In this document: in pieces, positions 1-5,139 of the stretch
How the letters are laid out: each line of letters opens with the position of its first letter
Position numbering within the stretch: position 1 is the stretch's first letter
Notes under the pieces: generated by a model
What the model was told of the DNA's origin: nothing
Database searches by the model: none
The model's input: only the letters and a program-made list of their open reading frames with translations
Translations under genes and position numbers: made by a program
NCBI GenBank assembly: GCA_900321535.1
Contig: ONWJ01000078.1
Span: forward strand, 1 to 5,139
DNA from: an uncultured Erysipelotrichaceae bacterium
GTDB lineage: Bacteria > Bacillota_I > Bacilli_A > RFN20 > CAG-826
Length of the DNA stretch: 5,139 bases
Reading direction: 5' to 3'

Positions 1-1
1 A

Positions 2-510
2 GTAATTGATGCAGATACTGGTGAGCCATATACCTTATATAAGCTAAATTCCTTGCCTTCTGGCTTTGCCTACCAAGTGAAGATGACGGTTGAAGAAGTA
101 CTAGAAAGTCAATTTTCTCCATTTTATTTAAAAACTGAAAACTTTGTTTCTAGACAATTTGATGTTCTAAAGCTGTCATCGAAGAGAAGTTTCAAGAGCA
201 AACAGATTGCCCTTTCAAAGAAGATCTCGCTCGTGCTTTCCGCTTGCGCAAGAACCGAAAGTGGTATGGTCTAGTGATTAATGTAAAGGCCTCCAAACTT
301 GGTTTAGGCTCTGAGGCTGAAATTCCCATATTGTTGCTTCGCGGCCCAAAAGGACATGCAGAAGACCTAGTTGATAATGTTGCCGTTTTCCCTTCCTACC
401 ATATGAACAAGAAAAACTGGGTTTCTGTCCCTTTGGATTACAAAGCTAGTGACGATGAGGTGTTGTCGTTGCTGCTTTCATCCCGTGAATACGTTGATAA
501 AGGATTGTAG
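2..510 (+). pseudogene. MmcQ/YjbR-family protein, 5'-partial, single-base frameshift
   Basis: The C-terminal half is a recognisable MmcQ/YjbR (CyaY-like fold) domain: an RKNRKWYGLVINV strand near 247-285, then FPSYHMNKKNW at 388-420, which matches the family's hallmark 'YHMNK..W' segment, and a final helix DDEVLSLLLSSREYV. The family is common but its molecular role is poorly defined; DNA binding has been proposed. Upstream, a different frame is open from the window edge (VIDADTGEPYTLYKL at 2-46) and resembles the extra N-terminal region seen in longer YjbR proteins of Firmicutes. The two frames join at 163-175: reading AAAA instead of AAA at 169-171 gives ...FDVLKAVIEEKFQEQ... and one continuous product of about 170 visible residues. 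The downstream frame has a TGA at 160-162, so the break must lie after it. The unshifted frame stops at TAG 272-274. A real pseudogene and a base-calling error in an A-run fit equally well. The true start lies outside the window. Confidence 0.8.
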
Positions 511-550
511 GGCATTCCATACCCTAGAGGAATTTATTCCTCTTGCCCTA
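508..550. repeat. Compound inverted repeat with two alternative pairings
   Basis: It starts on the TAG stop codon of the upstream gene. TAGGGCA (508-514) is the exact reverse complement of TGCCCTA (544-550). Inside this pair sits a perfect 7-bp hairpin, AGAGGAA (526-532) with TTCCTCT (537-543), loop TTTA. TAGGG (508-512) can instead pair with CCCTA (522-526), so its 5' arm has two competing partners. No T-run follows, so it is not a standard Rho-independent terminator. The 3' arm overlaps the proposed -35 of the next operon, so it could act as a transcript-end structure for the upstream gene, as a protein-binding site, or as both. Its function is not shown by the sequence. Confidence 0.6.
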
Positions 551-570
551 ATTCCTTGTTGCGGTAGAAT
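543..570 (+). promoter_or_regulatory. Candidate sigma-A-type promoter for the four-gene operon
   Basis: TTGCCC (543-548, four of six consensus bases) lies 16 bp before TAGAAT (565-570, five of six). A start 6-7 bases past the -10 falls at 576-577, on the A of the first gene's ATG. The in-frame TAG inside the -10 (565-567) rules out an upstream start codon. The -35 lies within the 3' arms of the 508-550 inverted repeats, so anything binding there would compete with polymerase. Confidence 0.5.
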
Positions 571-576
571 GTTCGT

Positions 577-969
577 ATGGAAGAAAAAGAACCAAATCTT
601 CAAAATCAGTTTGTTGCAGGTGAATACTTGTCTGAAAGTCAGATTGAAATTGCCAAACAGCGTGTTCAATCCTGTGTTTCGATGGCGGACAATATGTCCG
701 TTTTGACCTTGATTGACTCTTTTGTTCGGGCAAACGGAAAAGCGAACGTTGAGTACGAGACACTTTTTTCATTGCTTCAATCCACGATGACTGCGACTTC
801 GGATATGATGTCTTATCCGCAACGGGTAAAAGAAAACCTTCCATTGATTTTCCTTTTTGCCTTCTATGATTATTTGATTCTCACCGGGGTCATGTCGGAA
901 GATGATATCTCGCGCCTTCAAGCCGAGGCTTCCCGTTATATGATGAACGGCGGTCCTGCAAAAGCTTAA
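577..969 (+). CDS. Hypothetical helical protein, 130 aa, first gene of operon
   Basis: I do not recognise a family. The 130-residue product is predicted mostly helical and acidic at the N-terminus (MEEKEPNLQ). Residues 88-106 (LPLIFLFAFYDYLILTG) are strongly hydrophobic but contain Asp98 and are probably a buried helix rather than a membrane span. There is no signal peptide, Cys pair or catalytic motif. ATG 577 is the first possible start, because the same frame has TAG at 565-567 and no start codon between. There is no Shine-Dalgarno sequence before it, and the proposed promoter would start the message at or within a base of the ATG, so translation may be leaderless. A TTG at 628 behind a weak AGGTG is a less likely alternative. 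The stop TAA shares one base with the next ATG (TAATG), which indicates coupled expression. Confidence 0.8.
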   Translation: MEEKEPNLQNQFVAGEYLSESQIEIAKQRVQSCVSMADNMSVLTLIDSFVRANGKANVEYETLFSLLQSTMTATSDMMSYPQRVKENLPLIFLFAFYDYLILTGVMSEDDISRLQAEASRYMMNGGPAKA

Positions 970-1244
970 TGACTATGAAAAATCGCCGTGTCAATTTGCC
1001 TGTATCGGTTTTGCATGCGACATTGCAAACCCAGGTTAATGAGTCTTCAAAGCGCGTCGACGCAAGACGCTCTGAAAATATGATGGGCAATGTTTATGCC
1101 CAATCTTCTTCGCTCGCCCAGATCGATCAAGAAATCTCTGCTACCGAAGAAAGCATCAAAGCGGCTTCGGCTACGCTTCTAGATCAAGCTGATCAAAAAG
1201 CAACGAAGGCCGTTCTTTTCGCGTATGGGGAGGCGTTACGATGA
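969..1244 (+). CDS. Hypothetical small helical protein, 91 aa
   Basis: Unrecognised. The N-terminal 35 residues are basic (MTMKNRRVNLP, then SSKRVDARR). From about residue 40 on the sequence is Ala/Ser/Gln/Glu-rich and strongly helix-forming (QIDQEISATEESIKAASATL), compatible with an amphipathic or coiled-coil helix. No Trp, no Cys and no membrane segment are present. The start at 969 overlaps the previous TAA by one base and has no good ribosome binding site, so it probably relies on termination-reinitiation. The in-frame ATG at 975 (MKNRR) is an equally plausible start, two codons shorter. The end overlaps the next gene by four bases (ATGA). The fixed position between two other helical proteins suggests a structural or adaptor subunit, which is inference from context only. 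Confidence 0.75.
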   Translation: MTMKNRRVNLPVSVLHATLQTQVNESSKRVDARRSENMMGNVYAQSSSLAQIDQEISATEESIKAASATLLDQADQKATKAVLFAYGEALR

Positions 1245-1534
1245 CAATCGAAGACGAAGCCAAAACCATCGCGGAATTAGAGCAAGAAACCGTCTCGCTG
1301 AACGAGCAGACAAAAGCCATCAAGGAAGAAGCGGCTTCTCTAGAACCGCAAATCCGCGCGAATCTTTTAAATGAATTCGATGAAGCGATGGAACAGATCA
1401 CGGTTGCTTCTGATGACTATAGAATGCAGGAACTTCGTTTTGTTCACGCCTTTTCTCAAATGCGTGATGCACTTAGAAATCACCTTCTTTCATTGCGGAT
1501 TGAATGTGACCAAATCAAGGGGGAGAAGCAATGA
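1241..1534 (+). CDS. Hypothetical coiled-coil protein, 97 aa
   Basis: Unrecognised. Residues 1-50 form an acidic coiled coil with heptad-like spacing of Ile/Leu/Val (TIAELEQETVSLNEQTKAIK). Residues 55-95 form a second helical stretch rich in Arg, His and Leu (QMRDALRNHLLSLRIECDQ), so the whole protein could be a two- or three-helix bundle. There is no membrane span, signal peptide or catalytic motif. The start is well supported by a strong ribosome binding site, GGGGAGG at 1227-1233, seven bases before the ATG, and by a 4-base ATGA overlap with the preceding stop. It also ends in an ATGA overlap with the large membrane protein gene, so the two are very likely translated in step and may bind each other. 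Confidence 0.8.
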   Translation: MTIEDEAKTIAELEQETVSLNEQTKAIKEEAASLEPQIRANLLNEFDEAMEQITVASDDYRMQELRFVHAFSQMRDALRNHLLSLRIECDQIKGEKQ

Positions 1535-3408
1535 GCAATCAAAAGATTCTTACCCTTGCCGAAGCGACCTCTAAACGTGATTTTGCAAGAAAGAAAAACG
1601 AAAAAGCCCTGCAAAACCTGAACGAAATGAAGGAATTGTCTGTTTCTTTCGAGCCTTCTTATCCGTTAATGGAAAGCGCGTTAGGGGAGATGCAGAATAA
1701 CTTAAATGAGCTCGCCGCTTGCCTTGATCGCGCGAGCCAACTGGGCGAAGAAATCAATAAGAGCAAAGAAACCGCTAAGTGGATTGAAGAATATGGTGAA
1801 TTCTTAGCACGAAAGATCAAAGCGGTCCGGAGTTTAAAAGCCGCAGGGCAATTCAAATCCGCGATTGAAATGCTTAGAGAAATCCATATCCCTGCCGAGC
1901 TGAAGGAATTCCATTTCGTTTCCGTCTATCGCGAAGTTTCCATGTGGCTGCTGGCTGATCTTTATCGATGCAAAGCCGAAGAAGAAAACAAGCAGGGAAA
2001 GATGCCATTAAGCAACGATGAATACGATTATTTCGAGAAGCTTGTCGCTGTTTTGCCAATTGGGCTAAATCCTGCTTCCTCGAAGAAGTCGATGGAAGAT
2101 TATTTGCGTGGTCTTTATTTCCTGCGCGCTTCTTATTGGCTTGATGACCATTATCTTACGACTGAGGTCTTGGAAGCCTATGCAATGAGGATCCAGGAAC
2201 ATCTTTACCGTGAATACAACGCTTCTAAATTGACCCAATGGAGATTCCGCGTCCTCCGTTATCGCTTCGTTCGCGCTTATAACGAGGCCTGCAAACATTA
2301 TTTTGATGATGAGCCTGAATATAAGGATGCACTCGCCTTCTTCCACCTCAAAAACGTGTTCTCTGAAGATGAATTAACGCATAAAGCCTATATTGAATCC
2401 GAAGATGACGAGGCATTTCGTGTCGCTTTCTTGCAAAGCGATATGCTCCGAAAGGGCTCCAACGATTTCCAAGAAGAATCTGGCTCGATTTCATTAACGA
2501 TTGCAAGCCCAATGGACATTCCTGCCCGTGCTTTGGCTAAGACTTATGTCGATCCAAACCTAGGGGAGAAAAGGAAAGCCATTCTATTAAACGAATTCTC
2601 ATCCATGACCTTCACCCAGAAAATCTATTTCTTAGAAGCGGTGGTCAAAGAAGGAATCAGCGAACAAGACGAAGACCAATTGCTCTCGGTTTTCGAATCC
2701 AACAAAGCCCAAAGAAAAGCGAATTTAGAAAAGGTTTCCACTTCGCTTCTTGCCATCAAAGAGAGGCTTTATGAAAGCCATGTTTCGCGCTTTGACCGGG
2801 TCACGGATAGCCTATTCCGTTCTTCCAAAGCGATCAAAACCACCATCAAAACCCCGATAAATGATGTTAGAACGCTTTCTCGTTTAGGCTTCAAAGATCC
2901 TCCAAAAGGAAAGAAATATGTCTCCACGATGGTCAAAGGAAGATCCAGAGGATTATTCGCTTTGGCGTGGATTATTGGACTCATCGTTATCATAGGGCTT
3001 GCCTTTGGGGCATCTTGGCTTATCCATTTATATTGCCCAGCTCAATATCAGCCTTATGCCTATTTGGCGCCGACCTTCTTCGTGCACGGCTGCATCTTGT
3101 TCCTCATTGTCCGTTATTGCGATAACGATGAAAGAGGTTCGGCTTATGCCCGTCGTGTTTTAGGCGTCATCTTACTGTTGCTAGCGGTGCTGACTTTGTT
3201 CTATTTCATGTTCCCGGTTCAGTTAAACATGTTGGTCAACGTCGGATATACCTTGATCATCGGCACATCCGTGATGACGCTTGTCACCCTCACCACTTTG
3301 AAGGATTTCCGGAAACAATTAGGGTTCTGGATGTATTGGCCGACGATGACTTTGCTCGTCGCCTCGGTCGTATTCATGATCATCAATATGATGAACGGCT
3401 TGATTTAA
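1531..3408 (+). CDS. Large helical protein with C-terminal five-span membrane domain, 625 aa
   Basis: I do not recognise the family. Residues 1-470 look cytoplasmic and almost wholly helical: charged coiled-coil-prone helices at about 15-36 and 45-100, a single TPR-like helix pair around 98-118 (LKAAGQFKSAIEMLREI), then an acidic/aromatic helical region to about 300. Residues 310-350 are less helical (SISLTIASPMDIPARAL). A basic helical stalk (about 390-472) leads into the membrane. Five hydrophobic segments follow at about 474-500, 511-529, 543-561, 567-589 and 600-620. The Lys/Arg-rich stretch before the first span places the N-terminus inside, so the short C-terminus would be outside. There is no Walker motif, no kinase or protease signature and no signal peptide. 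AGGGGGAGAA at 1518-1527 is a strong ribosome binding site, and the ATG overlaps the preceding stop by four bases. As the anchor of the operon it could hold the three small upstream proteins at the membrane; this is inference. Confidence is high that the gene is real and low on function. Confidence 0.9.
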   Translation: MSNQKILTLAEATSKRDFARKKNEKALQNLNEMKELSVSFEPSYPLMESALGEMQNNLNELAACLDRASQLGEEINKSKETAKWIEEYGEFLARKIKAVRSLKAAGQFKSAIEMLREIHIPAELKEFHFVSVYREVSMWLLADLYRCKAEEENKQGKMPLSNDEYDYFEKLVAVLPIGLNPASSKKSMEDYLRGLYFLRASYWLDDHYLTTEVLEAYAMRIQEHLYREYNASKLTQWRFRVLRYRFVRAYNEACKHYFDDEPEYKDALAFFHLKNVFSEDELTHKAYIESEDDEAFRVAFLQSDMLRKGSNDFQEESGSISLTIASPMDIPARALAKTYVDPNLGEKRKAILLNEFSSMTFTQKIYFLEAVVKEGISEQDEDQLLSVFESNKAQRKANLEKVSTSLLAIKERLYESHVSRFDRVTDSLFRSSKAIKTTIKTPINDVRTLSRLGFKDPPKGKKYVSTMVKGRSRGLFALAWIIGLIVIIGLAFGASWLIHLYCPAQYQPYAYLAPTFFVHGCILFLIVRYCDNDERGSAYARRVLGVILLLLAVLTLFYFMFPVQLNMLVNVGYTLIIGTSVMTLVTLTTLKDFRKQLGFWMYWPTMTLLVASVVFMIINMMNGLI

Positions 3409-3428
3409 GACCTCTTAGGGTATATAAC
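3400..3428 (+). promoter_or_regulatory. Possible internal promoter before the DUF1508 membrane protein gene
   Basis: TTGATT (3400-3405, four of six consensus) is 17 bp from TATAAC (3423-3428, five of six). The expected start is near 3435, leaving room for the GGAG ribosome binding site at 3444-3447. The -35 lies over the last codons and stop of the upstream gene. The -10 sits in the centre of the palindrome at 3415-3433. Readthrough from the upstream operon is also possible, so this may be a secondary promoter. Confidence 0.4.
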
Positions 3429-3433
3429 CCTAA
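3415..3433. repeat. Palindrome with 7-bp arms, candidate operator or attenuator
   Basis: TTAGGGT (3415-3421) and ACCCTAA (3427-3433) are exact reverse complements around ATATA. Five bases after the right arm comes a run of five T (3439-3443), so it could be a weak intrinsic terminator, although the gap before the T-run makes it a poor one. It also covers the -10 of the possible internal promoter, the usual place for a repressor site. The TAGGG/CCCTA arms recur at 508-526, upstream of the first operon. Confidence 0.5.
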
Positions 3434-3454
3434 CGTCGTTTTTGGAGTGTCACG

Positions 3455-4972
3455 ATGGAACCTAAGAAGAAATTAAAAATCATTCTAGAATATGCACTTC
3501 TCGGTGCATTTCTATTGTTTGCAGGGCTTTGCGTTGCCCATCTTTTTTATTGGAAAAACCTTGGGAATAGCCTGAGTGCTTCGTTATTAACCGAAGAGGG
3601 TGGCTTGCTTTATATCTATGGACGTGGCCTTCGTTTCCAAGTCGGTGAGCATTATCAAGCCTCGGTCCTGGCGGTTGGCCTATTTGCCTATTTGGGCTTT
3701 GTAATCTTTGGCTTATGCCTGACCATGAGCTTGTGCAAACGGGTCTATCATCAGGCCGTCAATAGCGTTACCGCGTTGCTTGCGTTTGAGTCTGCGGCGA
3801 TAACGTTAGGTGGATTCCTTCACGCGGATGAAATCGCAAGTGCGCCTACCGCTGGATTAAGAGAGTTCCTCCTTGCCGTCACTTTAGTTTCGACTTTCTT
3901 CGGGGTGGTTGCTGTTTGCTTTGCCATGTTGTTCACCCTTGGTGTCGCCAAAGAAGTCAAAGTTGAAACGGTTCCAGACCGCGTTGCAAAAGATGAAGTA
4001 ATCATTAAGCCTTCTACTCCAGCCGAGGCAACTCCGGTTGAAGAAACAAAGCCGATTGCCGAGACGAAAAAAGTAGAAAAGCCTGCAGAACCCTCCCCAA
4101 TTGTGGAGAAAAAGCCAGAACAGCAAAGCAAACCAAGTGTGGTGAAAAAGTCGGTCAAAGTCCGTCCTACGCCCGCGAAAGTCGCAGAAGCGGATATCGG
4201 CGATGAACCCAAAACCGTGAAGCAAACCCAAAAAGCGGTGGAGGCCAGCGATGAATCCGCTAAGGTCCCAGGCAAGTACGAATTGTTCCAAGAAGCTGGC
4301 TTCTGGAAATATCGTTTGAAAGCCAATAACGGCGAGATCCTTATCGTTTCCATGGGATATAAAACGAAAGCCTCGGCTTTAAACGGCATCGAAACCTTGA
4401 AGAAACATATGCCGACAGCAAGCACCCGCATCGTTGTGGACAAAAACGGCTTTGGCCAGTTCCGCATCTCGTCTGCCAATGACGCTAGACTCATCGCGAC
4501 CGGTGAAATCTATCCAAACGAGAAGGGCGCCTCTAACGCTCTTGCTTCCGTGTTGAAGTTCTACGAGACCGATAAAATCGTTCCGATCAAAGAACTCCCT
4601 GAAAACGAGGTCCGTGAATGGGAAACCAACCTTCCAAAGATCGAAAAAGCCTCAAACGGCAAAGTCCAAATCATGAACCAAGATGGCAAATTCTTAGGGA
4701 AATTGATCGCCAATAACGGCGAGACCTTGTTTGTCACCTCGACCTATTCAAGCCGCAAAGCGTTGCTTGCCGCGATTGAAAACCTCAAAGAGAAAATCGG
4801 AACTGCCCGCATTACCATCGCCAGGGACAAACAGAACCGTTATCAATTCCGCGTTTTCTCTGATAACGGCATGCTTCTTGTTGTCGGAGAAACGTATCCG
4901 ACCAAAGACGGTGCGATCTCTTCCGCGACTTCGATGCGCAACTTCTTGCCCAAAGCGAAAGTCATCGATTGA
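3455..4972 (+). CDS. Membrane protein with four tandem DUF1508/YegP-type half-repeats, 505 aa
   Basis: N-terminal membrane domain with four hydrophobic segments at about 9-31, 69-92, 101-122 and 136-163. A 37-residue loop lies between the first two. The MEPKKKLK start and the basic residues after spans two and four place both ends inside. Residues 166-270 are a low-complexity Pro/Lys/Glu/Val linker. The C-terminal part holds four copies of the DUF1508 half-repeat: about 273-319 (GKYELFQEAGFWKYRLKANN), 324-371 (...GQFRISSANDARLIATGE), 402-448 (...GKLIANNGETLFVTSTY) and 451-500 (...YQFRVFSDNGMLLVVGETYP). Each follows the family pattern of a beta-hairpin carrying 'F/Y-x-L-x-A-x-N/D-G', a turn, and a 'K-x-x-A-x-x-x-I-x-x-L/V-K' helix. 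YegP proteins are normally small, soluble, two-repeat proteins of unclear function, so doubling plus membrane tethering is unusual. The start is supported by GGAG at 3444-3447, seven bases upstream. It follows the 625-residue membrane protein gene by 46 bases and is followed by a strong terminator. Family call firm; role unknown. Confidence 0.88.
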   Translation: MEPKKKLKIILEYALLGAFLLFAGLCVAHLFYWKNLGNSLSASLLTEEGGLLYIYGRGLRFQVGEHYQASVLAVGLFAYLGFVIFGLCLTMSLCKRVYHQAVNSVTALLAFESAAITLGGFLHADEIASAPTAGLREFLLAVTLVSTFFGVVAVCFAMLFTLGVAKEVKVETVPDRVAKDEVIIKPSTPAEATPVEETKPIAETKKVEKPAEPSPIVEKKPEQQSKPSVVKKSVKVRPTPAKVAEADIGDEPKTVKQTQKAVEASDESAKVPGKYELFQEAGFWKYRLKANNGEILIVSMGYKTKASALNGIETLKKHMPTASTRIVVDKNGFGQFRISSANDARLIATGEIYPNEKGASNALASVLKFYETDKIVPIKELPENEVREWETNLPKIEKASNGKVQIMNQDGKFLGKLIANNGETLFVTSTYSSRKALLAAIENLKEKIGTARITIARDKQNRYQFRVFSDNGMLLVVGETYPTKDGAISSATSMRNFLPKAKVID

Positions 4973-4988
4973 TCTATGTACACTGAAT

Positions 4989-5023
4989 AAAGTTCTTGCC
5001 TTGCAACAAGGACTTTTTCTTTT
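4989..5023 (+). terminator. Rho-independent terminator after the DUF1508 gene
   Basis: AAAGTTCTTG (4989-4998) pairs with CAAGGACTTT (5007-5016) in a 10-bp stem with one G-U pair and an 8-base loop (4999-5006). It runs straight into TTTTTCTTTT (5014-5023). It lies 16 bases past the TGA stop of the 505-residue gene and probably ends the whole operon. Confidence 0.85.
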
Positions 5024-5028
5024 ATAAT
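5001..5028 (+). promoter_or_regulatory. Promoter for a downstream transcript, overlapping the terminator
   Basis: TATAAT (5023-5028) is a perfect -10. TTGCAA (5001-5006, four of six) is 16 bp upstream and lies in the terminator loop. The expected start is near 5034-5036, exactly where the first hairpin of the following structured region begins. The -10 is strong evidence; the -35 is only moderate. Confidence 0.65.
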
Positions 5029-5033
5029 GAAAT

Positions 5034-5139
5034 TGCCGCAAGGCACCAAGGGGCAAATTGCTTCCCTACATCATACATCCGGGAGCCTGACTGGAGAGAC
5101 TGGTGTTGAAAGCCCAACTTTGATTGGGAATCCTAAAAG
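5034..5139 (+). ncRNA. Structured leader or small RNA, 3'-partial, class not identified
   Basis: No reading frame of useful length occupies this stretch, and it has several pairings in a short space. TGCC-GCAA-GGCA at 5034-5045 is a hairpin with a GNRA tetraloop at the predicted 5' end. CACCA (5044-5048) can pair with TGGTG (5101-5105), though sharing bases 5044-5045 with the first hairpin. TCCC (5063-5066) pairs with GGGA (5081-5084), and CCCAA (5113-5117) with TTGGG (5124-5128) around CTTTGA. GACTGG is repeated at 5089-5094 and 5098-5103. G-rich and A-rich single strands such as GGAGAGA (5093-5099) and GAAAG (5108-5112) look like conserved riboswitch or T-box joining regions. I tried glycine, SAM-I, TPP, cobalamin, c-di-AMP and T-box motifs, and none fitted in the right order. 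It continues beyond the window. It is most likely the 5' leader of the next gene, less likely a stand-alone RNA. Confidence 0.4.

Noticed and set aside
127..133. T TTA AAA, a canonical -1 slippery heptamer in the correct frame of the YjbR 5' part, which might restore the frame by programmed slippage
   Set aside because: After a -1 slip here the new frame reads TGA at 136-138 (and again at 160-162), so the C-terminal domain could not be reached. The frame change has to occur after 162.
577..1534. Small helical proteins beside a large membrane protein, suggesting a type VII (WXG100) secretion locus
   Set aside because: None of the three small proteins contains a Trp, so there is no WXG motif, and no FtsK/SpoIIIE-type ATPase or other Ess component is present in the window.
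1241..1534. Possible alternative genetic code (TGA as Trp), as in many Mycoplasma relatives
   Set aside because: TGG is used throughout for Trp. TGA ends three genes, two of them in exact ATGA overlaps with the next start, so TGA is a stop here.
3820..4494. Long open frame on the - strand (224 codons) opposite the DUF1508 gene, with a second one at 3884-4291
   Set aside because: They mirror the Pro/Lys/Glu-rich linker and give Ser/Phe/Gly-rich low-complexity products without a recognisable family. The + strand gene has the ribosome binding site, a clear domain family and the terminator.
5061..5087. TPP riboswitch 3' box on the - strand (GATGTAGGGAAGC)
   Set aside because: No CTGAGA box occurs upstream on that strand, and no terminator or gene on the - strand follows in a fitting position.
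5042..5099. Glycine riboswitch: GGCACCAAGGGGCAA followed by CTGGAGAG resembles its conserved boxes
   Set aside because: The required CUCUCAGG and AAAAGGAC segments between these boxes are missing, the spacing is too short, and no GGAGAG box precedes the first one.
5085..5139. SAM-I, TPP, cobalamin, c-di-AMP (ydaO) or T-box leader, from fragments such as GGAGAGACTGG, TGAAAGCCC and TTGGGAATCC
   Set aside because: Each class matches only in fragments. The helix expected for SAM-I or T-box (a CCAGT partner for ACTGG) is absent, TPP lacks CUGAGA, and cobalamin lacks GGUGnAA after GGGAA.

Overview
This window reads as ordinary chromosomal DNA from a low-GC Gram-positive lineage, probably an uncultured member of the Bacilli/Mycoplasmatota side of the Firmicutes. 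The basis is moderate, somewhat AT-leaning composition, strong AGGAGG-like ribosome binding sites, short intergenic gaps, TATAAT-type promoters, a U-tract hairpin terminator, and standard decoding (TGG is used for Trp and TGA as a true stop). The taxon is an inference from style and protein families; there is no rRNA or marker gene here. Every supported gene is on the + strand, and no mobile element, tRNA, rRNA or CRISPR array is visible.

Layout. (1) Positions 2-510 hold the 3' part of an MmcQ/YjbR-family gene whose reading frame is broken by one missing base, most likely in the A-run at 169-171. (2) Positions 508-550 form an unusual set of inverted repeats with two alternative pairings, followed by a promoter (543-570) that places the transcription start almost on the ATG of the next gene. 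(3) Positions 577-3408 carry four genes with no gaps (overlaps of 1, 4 and 4 bases): three small helical, partly coiled-coil proteins of 130, 91 and 97 residues, then a 625-residue protein with a long helical cytoplasmic part and a C-terminal block of about five membrane segments. I recognise none of these four. (4) A 46-base gap holds a palindrome laid over a possible internal promoter, then a 505-residue protein at 3455-4972 with four membrane segments, a long Pro/Lys/Glu-rich linker and four tandem half-repeats of the DUF1508/YegP type. (5) Positions 4989-5023 are a Rho-independent terminator. A consensus promoter overlaps it and appears to drive a structured RNA leader (5034 to the window end) for a gene outside the window.

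Working together. Tight coupling of the four genes at 577-3408 suggests products made in fixed ratio, most simply a complex of small helical proteins attached to a membrane-anchored helical scaffold. The 505-residue protein follows immediately and by the positive-inside rule would show its DUF1508 repeats to the same cytoplasmic face. A five-component membrane-associated assembly of unknown function is my inference from operon structure and protein architecture. No catalytic motif, ATPase, nuclease or secretion signature was seen, so I assign no biochemical role.
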